Assembly (NCBI GenBank): GCA_028571885.1
Contig: JAPVVU010000182.1
Coordinates: forward strand, 1-6,508
Origin: Gammaproteobacteria bacterium
GTDB lineage: Bacteria > Pseudomonadota > Gammaproteobacteria > GRL18
DNA: 6,508 bases
Direction of reading: 5' to 3'
The position numbers and the translations under genes were made by a program. The notes beneath the pieces are model-generated. The model did not search any database. It was not told the origin of the DNA and saw nothing but the letters and a program-made list of their open reading frames with translations. How positions within the stretch are numbered: the first letter of the stretch is position 1; every line of letters starts with the position of its first letter. Positions 1 to 5,488 of this stretch are shown here, in pieces.

Positions 1-441
1 AAGTTTGACTACTGGGCGGTCTGGTGGGGTCTCATAATCGTTGGCATCACCGGACTGATGCTCTACAATCCAGTGTTAACCAGTGACTACATGCCGGGAT
101 GGATGCTCAACGTGGCACTTTGGGTGCATCGCATTGAGGCAGTACTAGCCATGGGTCACATCTTCACCATCCACTTCACAGTCGAGCACTGGCGACCCAG
201 TTCCTTCCCTTTCAATGCTGCCATGTTTGATGGCACGATAGATCTCGAGGAAGCGAGGCACGAGCATCCAGAATGGGTCGCACGCCTGGATAAAAATGGC
301 CGTCTGAACGAAGCGGTGGTCTCACCACCTCCAGTCCCCTTGCGGATCATCTACTTCCTGTTCGGCTATTCGATCATATTTCTGGGTCTGTTCCTACTGG
401 TATTCGCCATCGCTAATGCAGCCCTGTTAACACTATTCTAA
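1..441 (+). CDS. Cytochrome b (b561 / formate dehydrogenase gamma-like) membrane subunit, C-terminal part
   Basis: The frame is open from base 1, so the gene starts outside the window; the ATG at 58 is internal. 146 residues are visible. Seen: hydrophobic segments at about residues 5-22, 38-61 and 118-142, and histidines at 43, 53, 58 and 63 in the pattern HRIEAVLAMGHIFTIHF followed by EHWRP. A polar, acidic loop with HEHPEW precedes the last helix. In the cytochrome b561 / formate dehydrogenase gamma / thiosulfate reductase cytochrome b group, histidines in such helices bind heme b and pass electrons between the quinone pool and a partner redox subunit. That role is inferred here; the partner gene would lie to the left. 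The gene is richer in GC and C-ending codons than everything downstream. I am sure of the membrane cytochrome b class, unsure of the exact substrate. Confidence 0.75.
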   Translation, partial: KFDYWAVWWGLIIVGITGLMLYNPVLTSDYMPGWMLNVALWVHRIEAVLAMGHIFTIHFTVEHWRPSSFPFNAAMFDGTIDLEEARHEHPEWVARLDKNGRLNEAVVSPPPVPLRIIYFLFGYSIIFLGLFLLVFAIANAALLTLF

Positions 442-701
442 GGAGCTGTCTGAGAATCCTAAACAATTTGAGACATAACTCTGGTCAGATTAATACGAAA
501 TTTTCTGGCTAATTTGTCCGTTCAAGTCTGGGTTATTGCAATTAACTCATTGATTTATCCTGGTCTGGATTGTGTGATATCAACATAAGCATCACATTTT
601 TTAAAATATTATGATTGGCTGCTATTCTACCAGGAATTATATGGGATTGTGATAGGGATTACTCTCGTGACGAGGCTGTGATGATTACTGATACTGAAAT
701 A
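442..701. other. AT-rich intergenic stretch after the cytochrome gene
   Basis: I find no convincing gene in these 260 bases; every frame is broken by frequent stops. It contains a weak hairpin with a T run (574-602), an 11-base palindrome CTCGTGACGAG (664-674), and a segment just after the cytochrome stop that resembles the outer end of an insertion sequence (see findings). It separates two genes that converge on it. Confidence 0.5.
574..602 (+). terminator. Weak candidate terminator of the cytochrome gene
   Basis: TGTGAT (574-579) pairs with ATCACA (592-597) around a 12-base loop, followed by five T (598-602). It lies about 130 bases after the cytochrome stop, in the right orientation. The six-pair, AT-rich stem is weak, so this is tentative. 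Confidence 0.3.
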
Positions 702-899
702 TTATTTATTACCTAATATACTTGTTTTATATAGACAAAAATCACATTTTTCTTTTTGACTGCTCTCTTTAATTATTGGTGTTAAAGGTTGGAAAAAACA
801 TAATGTTCCTTCAGTTTCCCAACATGCCTGTTCATTTTTATTTTGAAATACAATGCATTCTATTTCCTTACATTCAAAATATTCGTAACACTTTTCCAT
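702..899 (-). CDS. Small cysteine-rich protein resembling a stand-alone two-CW domain
   Basis: 65 residues, with ATG at 899-897 preceded by AGGA (908-905) at five-base spacing, a good ribosome binding site. Seven cysteines are visible: C4, C10, C15, C26, C34, C52 and C55. The order is C-x5-C-x4-C, then ACW followed by EGTLC, and finally CDFC near the C-terminus. This spacing matches, from memory, the short 'two-CW' cysteine domain often attached to bacterial signalling proteins, with Tyr replacing the usual Trp after the first Cys. Such clustered cysteines suggest metal binding or redox sensing, but no function is proven. There is no signal peptide or membrane helix, so it is probably cytoplasmic. 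It is transcribed alone, convergent with the cytochrome gene and downstream of fklB, behind a likely terminator. The real Shine-Dalgarno and non-random cysteine pattern argue that it is a genuine gene rather than chance. Confidence 0.65.
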   Translation of the reverse strand: MEKCYEYFECKEIECIVFQNKNEQACWETEGTLCFFQPLTPIIKESSQKEKCDFCLYKTSILGNK

Positions 900-1020
900 G
901 ATATTCCTGAGTATTAATAATTACTAATATTTTAGCTTGTTTTAATATAGAAGGATGTAGGAATTATGGACAGGCTAGGGTGGTAGTTAGAATTTATGAC
1001 AAATGAAGAATATTGCTGTT

Positions 1021-1068
1021 TTTAAAATAAAAGTCACACAAAACGACACATAGTTAATCGCTTTGTGT
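1021..1068 (-). terminator. Likely Rho-independent terminator of fklB
   Basis: On the minus strand an 11-bp stem forms between ACACAAAGCGA (1068-1058) and TCGTTTTGTGT (1046-1036), with one G-T wobble and an 11-base loop. After three bases comes TTTTATTTT. It begins about 14 bases past the fklB stop, exactly where an intrinsic terminator is expected. Confidence 0.6.
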
Positions 1069-1082
1069 TTAACTTGTTGGTT

Positions 1083-1715
1083 TTACTGATCTTTTATTTC
1101 GATGAGATCGATATCAAAAATCAAAGTAGCGCCAGGTTCAATGACTGGTGCAGAACCTTGATCACCATAAGCAAGATGAGAAGGAATGGTTAAACGCCAT
1201 TTTGAGCCGACAGGCATCAACTGTAACGCTTCAATCCAGCCTTGAATGACGCCATTGACAGGAAATTGAGCAGGTTCACCACGATCAACAGAACTATCAA
1301 AGACTGTACCATCAGTCAGTGTGCCGTGATAATGGGTAACAACCATGTCACTTTGACCTGGTTTAGGGCCAGTACCTTCGGTAATAATTTCATATTGAAG
1401 ACCAGACTCAGTTGTTATCACGCTGTCTTTTTTTGCATTTTCTTCAAGAAAAGCACTGCCTGCAGCTTTATTTTCTTCTGCTGCACTGGCTGCTGCTGCC
1501 TGAACCTGCTGGTTGATCGCGGAAAATGCTGCCTGCATTTCATTTTCAGGAAAACGCATTGGCTCATTATTAAAAACATCTTTTAAGCCGATAACCAGCG
1601 AATCCAGATTAAAACCAGGAAAAGACTGGCTTTTGACCTGTTGAGCCAATTGTAAGCCGATACCATAGCTGACTTTGTCTGCATCTGTTTTGATTGTATT
1701 TTCTGTACTACTCAT
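1083..1715 (-). CDS. fklB: FKBP-type peptidyl-prolyl cis-trans isomerase, FklB (FKBP22) class
   Basis: Catalyses cis-trans isomerisation of prolyl bonds and assists folding. About 210 residues, close to E. coli FklB (206). The N-terminal part (about 10-105) is the helical FKBP_N dimerisation region, with SYGIGLQLAQQ near residue 16 and an Ala/Glu/Gln-rich helix around 70-95. The C-terminal FKBP domain (about 121-208) has HYHGTLTDGTVFDSS, FPVNGVIQGWIEAL, MPVGSKW and LAYG, giving the expected aromatic pocket (Y129, F139, D140, F151, V156-I157, W160, Y183, F200). There is no signal peptide, which favours cytoplasmic FklB over periplasmic FkpA or surface Mip. I chose the ATG at 1715-1713. An in-frame GTG at 1724-1722, four bases after AGGA, would add three residues and cannot be excluded. 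A candidate promoter lies at 1825-1833 and a terminator just downstream of the stop. Confidence 0.92.
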   Translation of the reverse strand: MSSTENTIKTDADKVSYGIGLQLAQQVKSQSFPGFNLDSLVIGLKDVFNNEPMRFPENEMQAAFSAINQQVQAAAASAAEENKAAGSAFLEENAKKDSVITTESGLQYEIITEGTGPKPGQSDMVVTHYHGTLTDGTVFDSSVDRGEPAQFPVNGVIQGWIEALQLMPVGSKWRLTIPSHLAYGDQGSAPVIEPGATLIFDIDLIEIKDQ

Positions 1716-1769
1716 AAGTCCCACATTGTCCTGTACTAAATTGTTGTATTTATTTTTAACTCTTTCTTT

Positions 1770-1796
1770 AAAAAAAGCGATCAGAATTAATCACTT
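1770..1796 (-). terminator. Hairpin with T7 between the GGDEF gene and fklB
   Basis: On the minus strand AAGTGAT (1796-1790) pairs with ATCGCTT (1781-1775), with one T-G wobble and an 8-base loop, running straight into seven T (1776-1770). The form is that of an intrinsic terminator, though the stem is weak. It lies after the GGDEF gene but also downstream of the candidate fklB -10, so it could end the GGDEF transcript or attenuate fklB. Confidence 0.4.
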
Positions 1797-1824
1797 AAAG
1801 AAGGTAAACCGGAAAAAACGAAGG

Positions 1825-1833
1825 ATTATAGCA
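1825..1833 (-). promoter_or_regulatory. Candidate extended -10 promoter for fklB
   Basis: The minus strand reads TGCTATAAT, a perfect TATAAT at 1830-1825 with the TG of an extended -10 element. No good -35 is seen 17 bases upstream, which extended -10 promoters tolerate. Transcription would start near 1818 and leave a leader of about 100 bases before the fklB ATG. Confidence 0.5.
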
Positions 1834-1851
1834 TATTAGTCCCTTAAATCA

Positions 1852-1894
1852 TAAATCCATATCTGTCTCACGCAAGGTCTGACTATAGGATTTA
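1852..1894. repeat. Imperfect inverted repeat after the GGDEF gene
   Basis: TAAATCC (1852-1858) and GGATTTA (1888-1894) are perfect complements, with further TAT/ATA and GTC/GAC pairs inside. On the minus strand it starts 12 bases past the GGDEF stop. No T run follows on that side, so it is more likely a transcript-end hairpin or an operator-like element near the fklB promoter than a Rho-independent terminator. Confidence 0.4.
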
Positions 1895-1906
1895 GGGAGA
1901 GGGGGG

Positions 1907-3304
1907 CTAACTGCATTTAAGATCAGCTTCTTTAAGGTATTTTTCCTGGAATTTAACAGCTGATAAATGATCCGGATCACAAAATTGTACTTGATTTCGG
2001 CCAGCCAGTTTTGCCTGCTGTAAAGCATAGTCGACGCAGTTAAGCACTTCTGATAAAGAATGGTTTTCCTGAATCAGTGAAACACCGATACTCACGGTGA
2101 TACCAAATTTAAATTGACTGATTCTAAATACGTATTCAGAAATAGTATTACGTATTCGTTCCGCAGTGGTATTTGCCCCATGTACTTCGACTTCGGGCAG
2201 AATTATTATGAATTCATCACTGCCATAGCGACACAGAACGTCTGTTGGACGTATTGCACCTTCAAGCATTTTTGAAACCTGGATCAGGGTGAGATCGCAG
2301 GCGTGTTCGCCGTAATTCTGACTGACAGAACTCATGTGATCGACGTCGATCAACATCAGGCTATAGCAGGTGTCATAACGTTGATGACGATTGTGTTCAT
2401 CTTGTAAATGATTGATAAAACTACGTCTGTTATTGAGTTGTGTCAGATCATCTTTCTGTGTCAATCGCTCTAATATGCTTTTATCATCATGCAGCAGCTG
2501 AGAGAGTTTATTGTATGTTGAGGCTATAAATTCAAACTCCCGGTATGAATGCAGCTTTAGTGGTTTACTTTCTTTTTCGCGAGAAAAGCTCTGAGCCCAT
2601 TGTTCTAGTTTATGAATGGGATTCATAATTGAGCGATTGAGAAAAATAATGGTACTCAATGTAGTAATGTAAACTAATAAAAAAACAAAACTAATAAGGA
2701 GCAGGGCATCAAATTTGAGCGCCTTAGCTTTTTGAAAACGAATTTTGACTCTGTTCTGCATGGCCAGATGCAATTTATCCAGTTCCAGGGTGGTTTCAAT
2801 CACATATTGATAAAAATCCTGTAATAGTTGATGGGAAATATGGGGGGTATCTTGATCGATTTCTAGAAAAATTTTAGTGGCGATACGATGGGCATTGCGC
2901 CAGTTTAAATAGGCTGACCGATAGATGTCATTCGCCAGAGAATGATTTTGCTGTTCGAGTTTTATGGGACTGACCAGTGCTTTTTTGATTTCATTGCTGA
3001 GCTGTAAAAATTCACTTTTGTCATCGATATGACGATTTTTTAAATATTGGTTAAAGGGAATAACTGTCTGTTGGATTTTGTCTTTAAGCTCTGTCACTGG
3101 AATAACGTCTGAAACAACGCCTTCAATGGCAAGATTAAAGGCATTGGTCGTTTTCTGGAAGAAAAAGAATCCGGTACCAGCTAATAGAAATAGTGGCAGT
3201 ACAATTACAATAATACTGATTTGAAGACGATTTTTCAGCGATGGTGCTGTCATGTTTTTTATACTGGCAGTGCCTGTTGCAAGTTTTTGGGTCGTGTCAG
3301 CCAT
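1907..3304 (-). CDS. Membrane-anchored GGDEF protein, putative diguanylate cyclase
   Basis: 465 residues. Membrane helix about 28-50, a mostly helical periplasmic region of about 148 residues, a second helix about 199-222, a HAMP-like linker (about 223-275, with P229 and EFEFIASTYNKL), then a GGDEF domain (about 285-441) and a short C-terminal tail. GGDEF proteins make cyclic di-GMP from two GTP. Seen here: metal-site Asp D320 with DVDH, signature GSDEF (361-365) instead of GGDEF, an RxxD inhibitory site (R352, D355) five residues before it, and K432/R436 in AKLAGRN. Unlike typical enzymes, the K and N of the usual DxDHFKxIND motif are both Ser (S325, S328). Activity is therefore likely altered or uncertain; D337, aligned with the second guanine-contact residue, is kept. 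The start is the ATG at 3304-3302, with only a weak GAAGAG upstream. Three 12-bp repeats lie directly before it. The sensed signal is unknown. Confidence 0.88.
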   Translation of the reverse strand: MADTTQKLATGTASIKNMTAPSLKNRLQISIIVIVLPLFLLAGTGFFFFQKTTNAFNLAIEGVVSDVIPVTELKDKIQQTVIPFNQYLKNRHIDDKSEFLQLSNEIKKALVSPIKLEQQNHSLANDIYRSAYLNWRNAHRIATKIFLEIDQDTPHISHQLLQDFYQYVIETTLELDKLHLAMQNRVKIRFQKAKALKFDALLLISFVFLLVYITTLSTIIFLNRSIMNPIHKLEQWAQSFSREKESKPLKLHSYREFEFIASTYNKLSQLLHDDKSILERLTQKDDLTQLNNRRSFINHLQDEHNRHQRYDTCYSLMLIDVDHMSSVSQNYGEHACDLTLIQVSKMLEGAIRPTDVLCRYGSDEFIIILPEVEVHGANTTAERIRNTISEYVFRISQFKFGITVSIGVSLIQENHSLSEVLNCVDYALQQAKLAGRNQVQFCDPDHLSAVKFQEKYLKEADLKCS

Positions 3305-3310
3305 TGACTC

Positions 3311-3345
3311 TTCGTTATCAGGTTCGTTATCAGGTTAGTTATCAG
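3311..3345. repeat. Three tandem 12-bp repeats just upstream of the GGDEF gene
   Basis: TTCGTTATCAGG at 3311-3322 is repeated exactly at 3323-3334, then once more as TTAGTTATCAG at 3335-3345 with one change; a decayed TTGTTAT follows. The array begins seven bases before the ATG, in the probable 5' leader. It could be a regulator-binding array or a slippage-prone minisatellite. Confidence 0.85.
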
Positions 3346-3384
3346 TTGTTATTAAAAACTTTTTGCTATAACAAGAAGGACTTC

Positions 3385-3393
3385 ATAGTAGCA
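3385..3393 (-). promoter_or_regulatory. Candidate extended -10 promoter of the GGDEF gene
   Basis: The minus strand reads TGCTACTAT at 3393-3385, a near-consensus -10 with the TG extension and no clear -35. Transcription would begin near 3378, placing the 12-bp repeat array in the leader. Tentative. Confidence 0.3.
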
Positions 3394-3487
3394 TATTCAG
3401 CAGACCAATTCATAATGGTTGATTAGCCTGAAGTCAGACAAGGTATCAGCTTCCGGGTGCAGAAATATGTATTTGTGATTTAAGCAG

Positions 3488-4900
3488 CTAAAGGGCAGAA
3501 GGAAAGATGTTTAGTGCTTTTATCGGCTCTTCAGGCCTGTTTTTTTGCCAGGTGCGAGAAACTTCCCATTTTAAAACATCATAGTAGCTGCGGATGTTTT
3601 GCACATATTTCACCGCTTCGTCGCCTCTGGCATAACCAAAACGTGTTTGTGAATGCCATTTTTTCTTTCTCAGCAGCGGCAGTGTTTTTTTGAGATTAGT
3701 CCATTTCGTTTCATCCTGACCATTTTTTTTAGTGAGTTTCATGGCATCACGGACATGCCAGTAACCAAGGTTGTATGATGCCAGAGCGAAGAAAATTCGA
3801 TCGCTTCCGGTGACTTCTTCTGGGAGTTTTTTTAACAGCTTGGCAAAGTAATAGGCGCCACCAAAAATGCTCTGATGGGGCTCAACACGATTGTTGACGC
3901 CAATATATTTTGCAGTGGCCAGAGTCAGCATCATTAAGCCGCGTACCCCGGTGGGTGATTTAGCTTCTTTGTCCCAGTGGGACTCCTGATAGGCCATAGA
4001 AGCCAGAAGTATCCACTCAATGTCATTATCTGTACCCGCTTTTTCAAACCATGGCTGATAAGCAGGTAAACGGCTTATGATATGTCTTTGGTATACTCGG
4101 GTACCGACATAATCAAAGGATTGGATATGTCCGAAGTGCTGTTCAATGAGCAATTGTAGTTCACCCGATTTTTTCTGTTGTTGCAGAAATTCGTTGGCTG
4201 CATCATAGAGCGAGGTATCTTCTGACTGGGCAAAAGCCCAGCCAATTTTTTTTGGCTTACTGATATCAAAGGCAATGCGTAGATCCGGATAAAATTTCTG
4301 GTTGAGTTTTATTTCATCAGAGCTGACTATGGTGAAATCAATGAGTCTTTCATTGACCAGCACCATTAAATCTTCAGGTGAAGACTCCTGGTTCACTTGC
4401 CAGCTTAGCTTGGTCCATTTTTTTTTTAATATCTGTAAATCAGCATCCAGGCTGTCATCGGCTGAGATTTCAATGGATAAATTTTCAATATCTTTTAATT
4501 TTTTCGGTCGCCGGGTGGCTGAATGGTAAATTAATTGAGGAGAGGTTTCGTGATAAGCCTGGGTGAAAAGATATTGTTGTTGTCTTTTGGGCGTAATGGC
4601 TAACTTTGCTGCGGCAAAATGAGCATTGCGTAAAGCGAGTTTGTTGAGTAACTCTTTGGCATTTGGTTCGATGATCAGGGTTAATTCAACGCCCAGAGAA
4701 TCGCTGAAACGCTTTAGCAAATCATATTCAAAACCCGCAGGACCAAAAGGACCTTCATAGTAAATGCCTGGCGAATTTCGGGTAAGTACTTTTAACTCGC
4801 CATTTTTCTGAACACGTTCGAGCAGGGTCGGCGGTTCAATGCAGGCACTTAAAAATAAAGAGACAGATAAAAGTATCAGTAAACGTACCAGTTTGTTAAT
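3488..4900 (-). CDS. mltF: Membrane-bound lytic murein transglycosylase F, probably started by ATT
   Basis: Cleaves the MurNAc-GlcNAc bond of peptidoglycan with 1,6-anhydro product formation, anchored in the outer membrane. With the ATT start it has 470 residues (E. coli MltF 518): an N-terminus MNKLVRLLIL, a hydrophobic core and lipobox LSAC with C20. A solute-binding-protein-like domain follows (about 33-265; RNSPGIYYEG and GPAGFEYDL at 41-61), then the SLT domain (about 285-440). The SLT domain shows catalytic E306 in YQESHWD, SPTGVRGLMMLT (315-326), ALASYNLGY (372-380) and FGYARGDEAVKYV (421-433). Residue +2 is Ile, not Asp, which fits the outer membrane. The frame is closed upstream by TAA at 4913-4915, and no ATG, GTG or TTG occurs before the TTG at 4720. 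ATT at 4900-4898 has AAGGA nine bases upstream. A TTG start would lose the signal peptide and part of the binding domain. A 91-residue membrane protein is encoded 85 bases upstream on the same strand. Confidence 0.9.
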   Translation of the reverse strand: MNKLVRLLILLSVSLFLSACIEPPTLLERVQKNGELKVLTRNSPGIYYEGPFGPAGFEYDLLKRFSDSLGVELTLIIEPNAKELLNKLALRNAHFAAAKLAITPKRQQQYLFTQAYHETSPQLIYHSATRRPKKLKDIENLSIEISADDSLDADLQILKKKWTKLSWQVNQESSPEDLMVLVNERLIDFTIVSSDEIKLNQKFYPDLRIAFDISKPKKIGWAFAQSEDTSLYDAANEFLQQQKKSGELQLLIEQHFGHIQSFDYVGTRVYQRHIISRLPAYQPWFEKAGTDNDIEWILLASMAYQESHWDKEAKSPTGVRGLMMLTLATAKYIGVNNRVEPHQSIFGGAYYFAKLLKKLPEEVTGSDRIFFALASYNLGYWHVRDAMKLTKKNGQDETKWTNLKKTLPLLRKKKWHSQTRFGYARGDEAVKYVQNIRSYYDVLKWEVSRTWQKNRPEEPIKALNIFPSAL

Positions 4901-4909
4901 GCGTGTTAT

Positions 4910-4914
4910 TCCTT
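4910..4914 (-). promoter_or_regulatory. Ribosome binding site supporting the ATT start of mltF
   Basis: The minus strand reads AAGGA at 4914-4910, nine bases before the ATT at 4900. The alternative ATA at 4909-4907 is too close to it, and the CTG at 4891-4889 is 18 bases away. This decides the start in favour of ATT. Confidence 0.6.
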
Positions 4915-4972
4915 ATTGGTCCAGGCTTTAGAGATAGAGTTAGAATTTATGCAGGTGCTTTGTTTCAGGGTG

Positions 4973-4998
4973 TTACTGCTGAACATTACTGCTGAACA
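4973..4998. repeat. 13-bp tandem duplication at the 3' end of the small membrane protein gene
   Basis: TTACTGCTGAACA occurs at 4973-4985 and again, adjoining and exact, at 4986-4998. The right-hand copy carries the last codons and TAA stop of the 91-residue gene; the left-hand copy lies just past the stop. It looks like a recent slippage duplication. Confidence 0.85.
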
Positions 4999-5261
4999 TC
5001 ATGCTTAAATTCACTGGAGGTATTAAGCGCCTTATGCCAACCAATGGTGAAACCTTCAATCAATGCCTGTATGAAGTCAATGATGAGCATAATCACATCT
5101 GAGAGTAATTCAAAAAAAGAATCAATCACGGTATTTTTTAGTGTTTTAAGCGAATATTGAGTCCCTTTATAGAGGACTTTAATCGTTTGGTATAATAATT
5201 CAATAACAAATAACGTGACGAGTGAATAGGCAATGGCAATTTTTTCAAGAATATCCAACAT
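4986..5261 (-). CDS. Small membrane protein of unknown function upstream of mltF
   Basis: 91 residues with ATG at 5261-5259 and a strong GAGGT (5273-5269) seven bases upstream. An in-frame extension to 5408 exists but its first 49 codons have no such site and look non-coding. Two hydrophobic segments are visible, about residues 8-30 (IAIAYSLVTLFVIELLY) and 49-72 (FFELLSDVIMLIIDFIQALIEGF). The connecting stretch is basic and Thr/Ser/Lys-containing, and the tail is hydrophilic. The second segment carries regularly spaced Asp and Glu, so it may be an amphipathic membrane-surface helix rather than a true span. I do not recognise a family. It precedes mltF by 85 bases on the same strand, so the two may be co-transcribed, but no tight coupling is seen. 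A candidate promoter lies at 5381-5389. Confidence 0.65.
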   Translation of the reverse strand: MLDILEKIAIAYSLVTLFVIELLYQTIKVLYKGTQYSLKTLKNTVIDSFFELLSDVIMLIIDFIQALIEGFTIGWHKALNTSSEFKHDVQQ

Positions 5262-5268
5262 AAAGATG

Positions 5269-5273
5269 ACCTC
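5269..5273 (-). promoter_or_regulatory. Ribosome binding site fixing the start of the 91-residue protein
   Basis: The minus strand reads GAGGT, seven bases before the ATG at 5261. It favours this start over the longer in-frame option beginning at 5408. Confidence 0.7.
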
Positions 5274-5351
5274 ATAATAATCAATTTTTGTCTCCCGGGT
5301 TCTACTCCTGGATCTAAGAATAAAGACAAAAATAGTGACAAAAAGTTTATG

Positions 5352-5418
5352 CCCTATGAAAAATAGGGTATCCAATCTATATTCTAGCAAAAAATTTCTA
5401 AATATCATGGATACCCTA
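5352..5418. repeat. Inverted repeats with the motif CCCTA in a divergent control region
   Basis: TAGGGTATCC (5364-5373) and GGATACCCTA (5409-5418) are perfect 10-bp complements separated by 35 bases. A third half-copy, CCCTAT (5352-5357), pairs with ATAGGG (5363-5368) as a 6-bp hairpin. The element sits between two divergent genes and brackets a candidate -10 (5381-5389), as expected for paired operator sites. Which protein would bind is unknown. Confidence 0.75.
5381..5389 (-). promoter_or_regulatory. Candidate extended -10 promoter for the 91-residue gene (and perhaps mltF)
   Basis: The minus strand reads TGCTAGAAT (5389-5381), five of six matches to TATAAT plus the TG extension. Transcription would start near 5374, at the edge of one arm of the inverted repeat, so the RNA could begin with a CCCTAT/ATAGGG hairpin. 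No clear -35 is seen. Confidence 0.4.
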
Positions 5419-5448
5419 AGAATTTATCAAAAGTCATTTAAAATAGAG

Positions 5449-5454
5449 TAGAAT
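5449..5454 (+). promoter_or_regulatory. Weak candidate -10 for the rightward genes
   Basis: TAGAAT lies about 35 bases before the ATG at 5489, with only a poor -35 (TTATCA at 5424-5429, spacing 19). An alternative -10, TAAAAT, lies at 5439-5444. Listed because some promoter must exist in this divergent gap. Confidence 0.25.
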
Positions 5455-5488
5455 TGAGCTGTTTAAATTGACATTGAATTGAGTTGAA

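Noticed and set aside
574..597. CRP-like site TGTGA...TCACA
   Set aside because: The half-sites are 14 bases apart instead of 6, so this is better read as a hairpin.
1242..1586. Plus-strand frame opposite fklB
   Set aside because: Lies antisense to a strongly recognised FKBP gene, and the translation resembles no known family.
3311..3345. CRISPR-like repeats
   Set aside because: The units are only 12 bp and directly adjoining with no spacers.
4075..4275. Minus-strand frame inside mltF, and plus-strand frames at 4302-4566
   Set aside because: Overlap the conserved mltF frame and show no domain or ribosome binding site.
3488..4720. mltF beginning at TTG 4720
   Set aside because: Upstream codons in the same frame encode conserved MltF sequence and a perfect lipoprotein signal peptide; a TTG start would delete both.
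5262..5408. N-terminal extension of the 91-residue protein to 5408
   Set aside because: No ribosome binding site is seen there, and it would run across the inverted repeats and promoter-like element; the ATG at 5261 has a strong GAGGT.
5468..5473. Perfect TTGACA as a -35 box
   Set aside because: A matching -10 would fall inside the coding region after the ATG at 5489.
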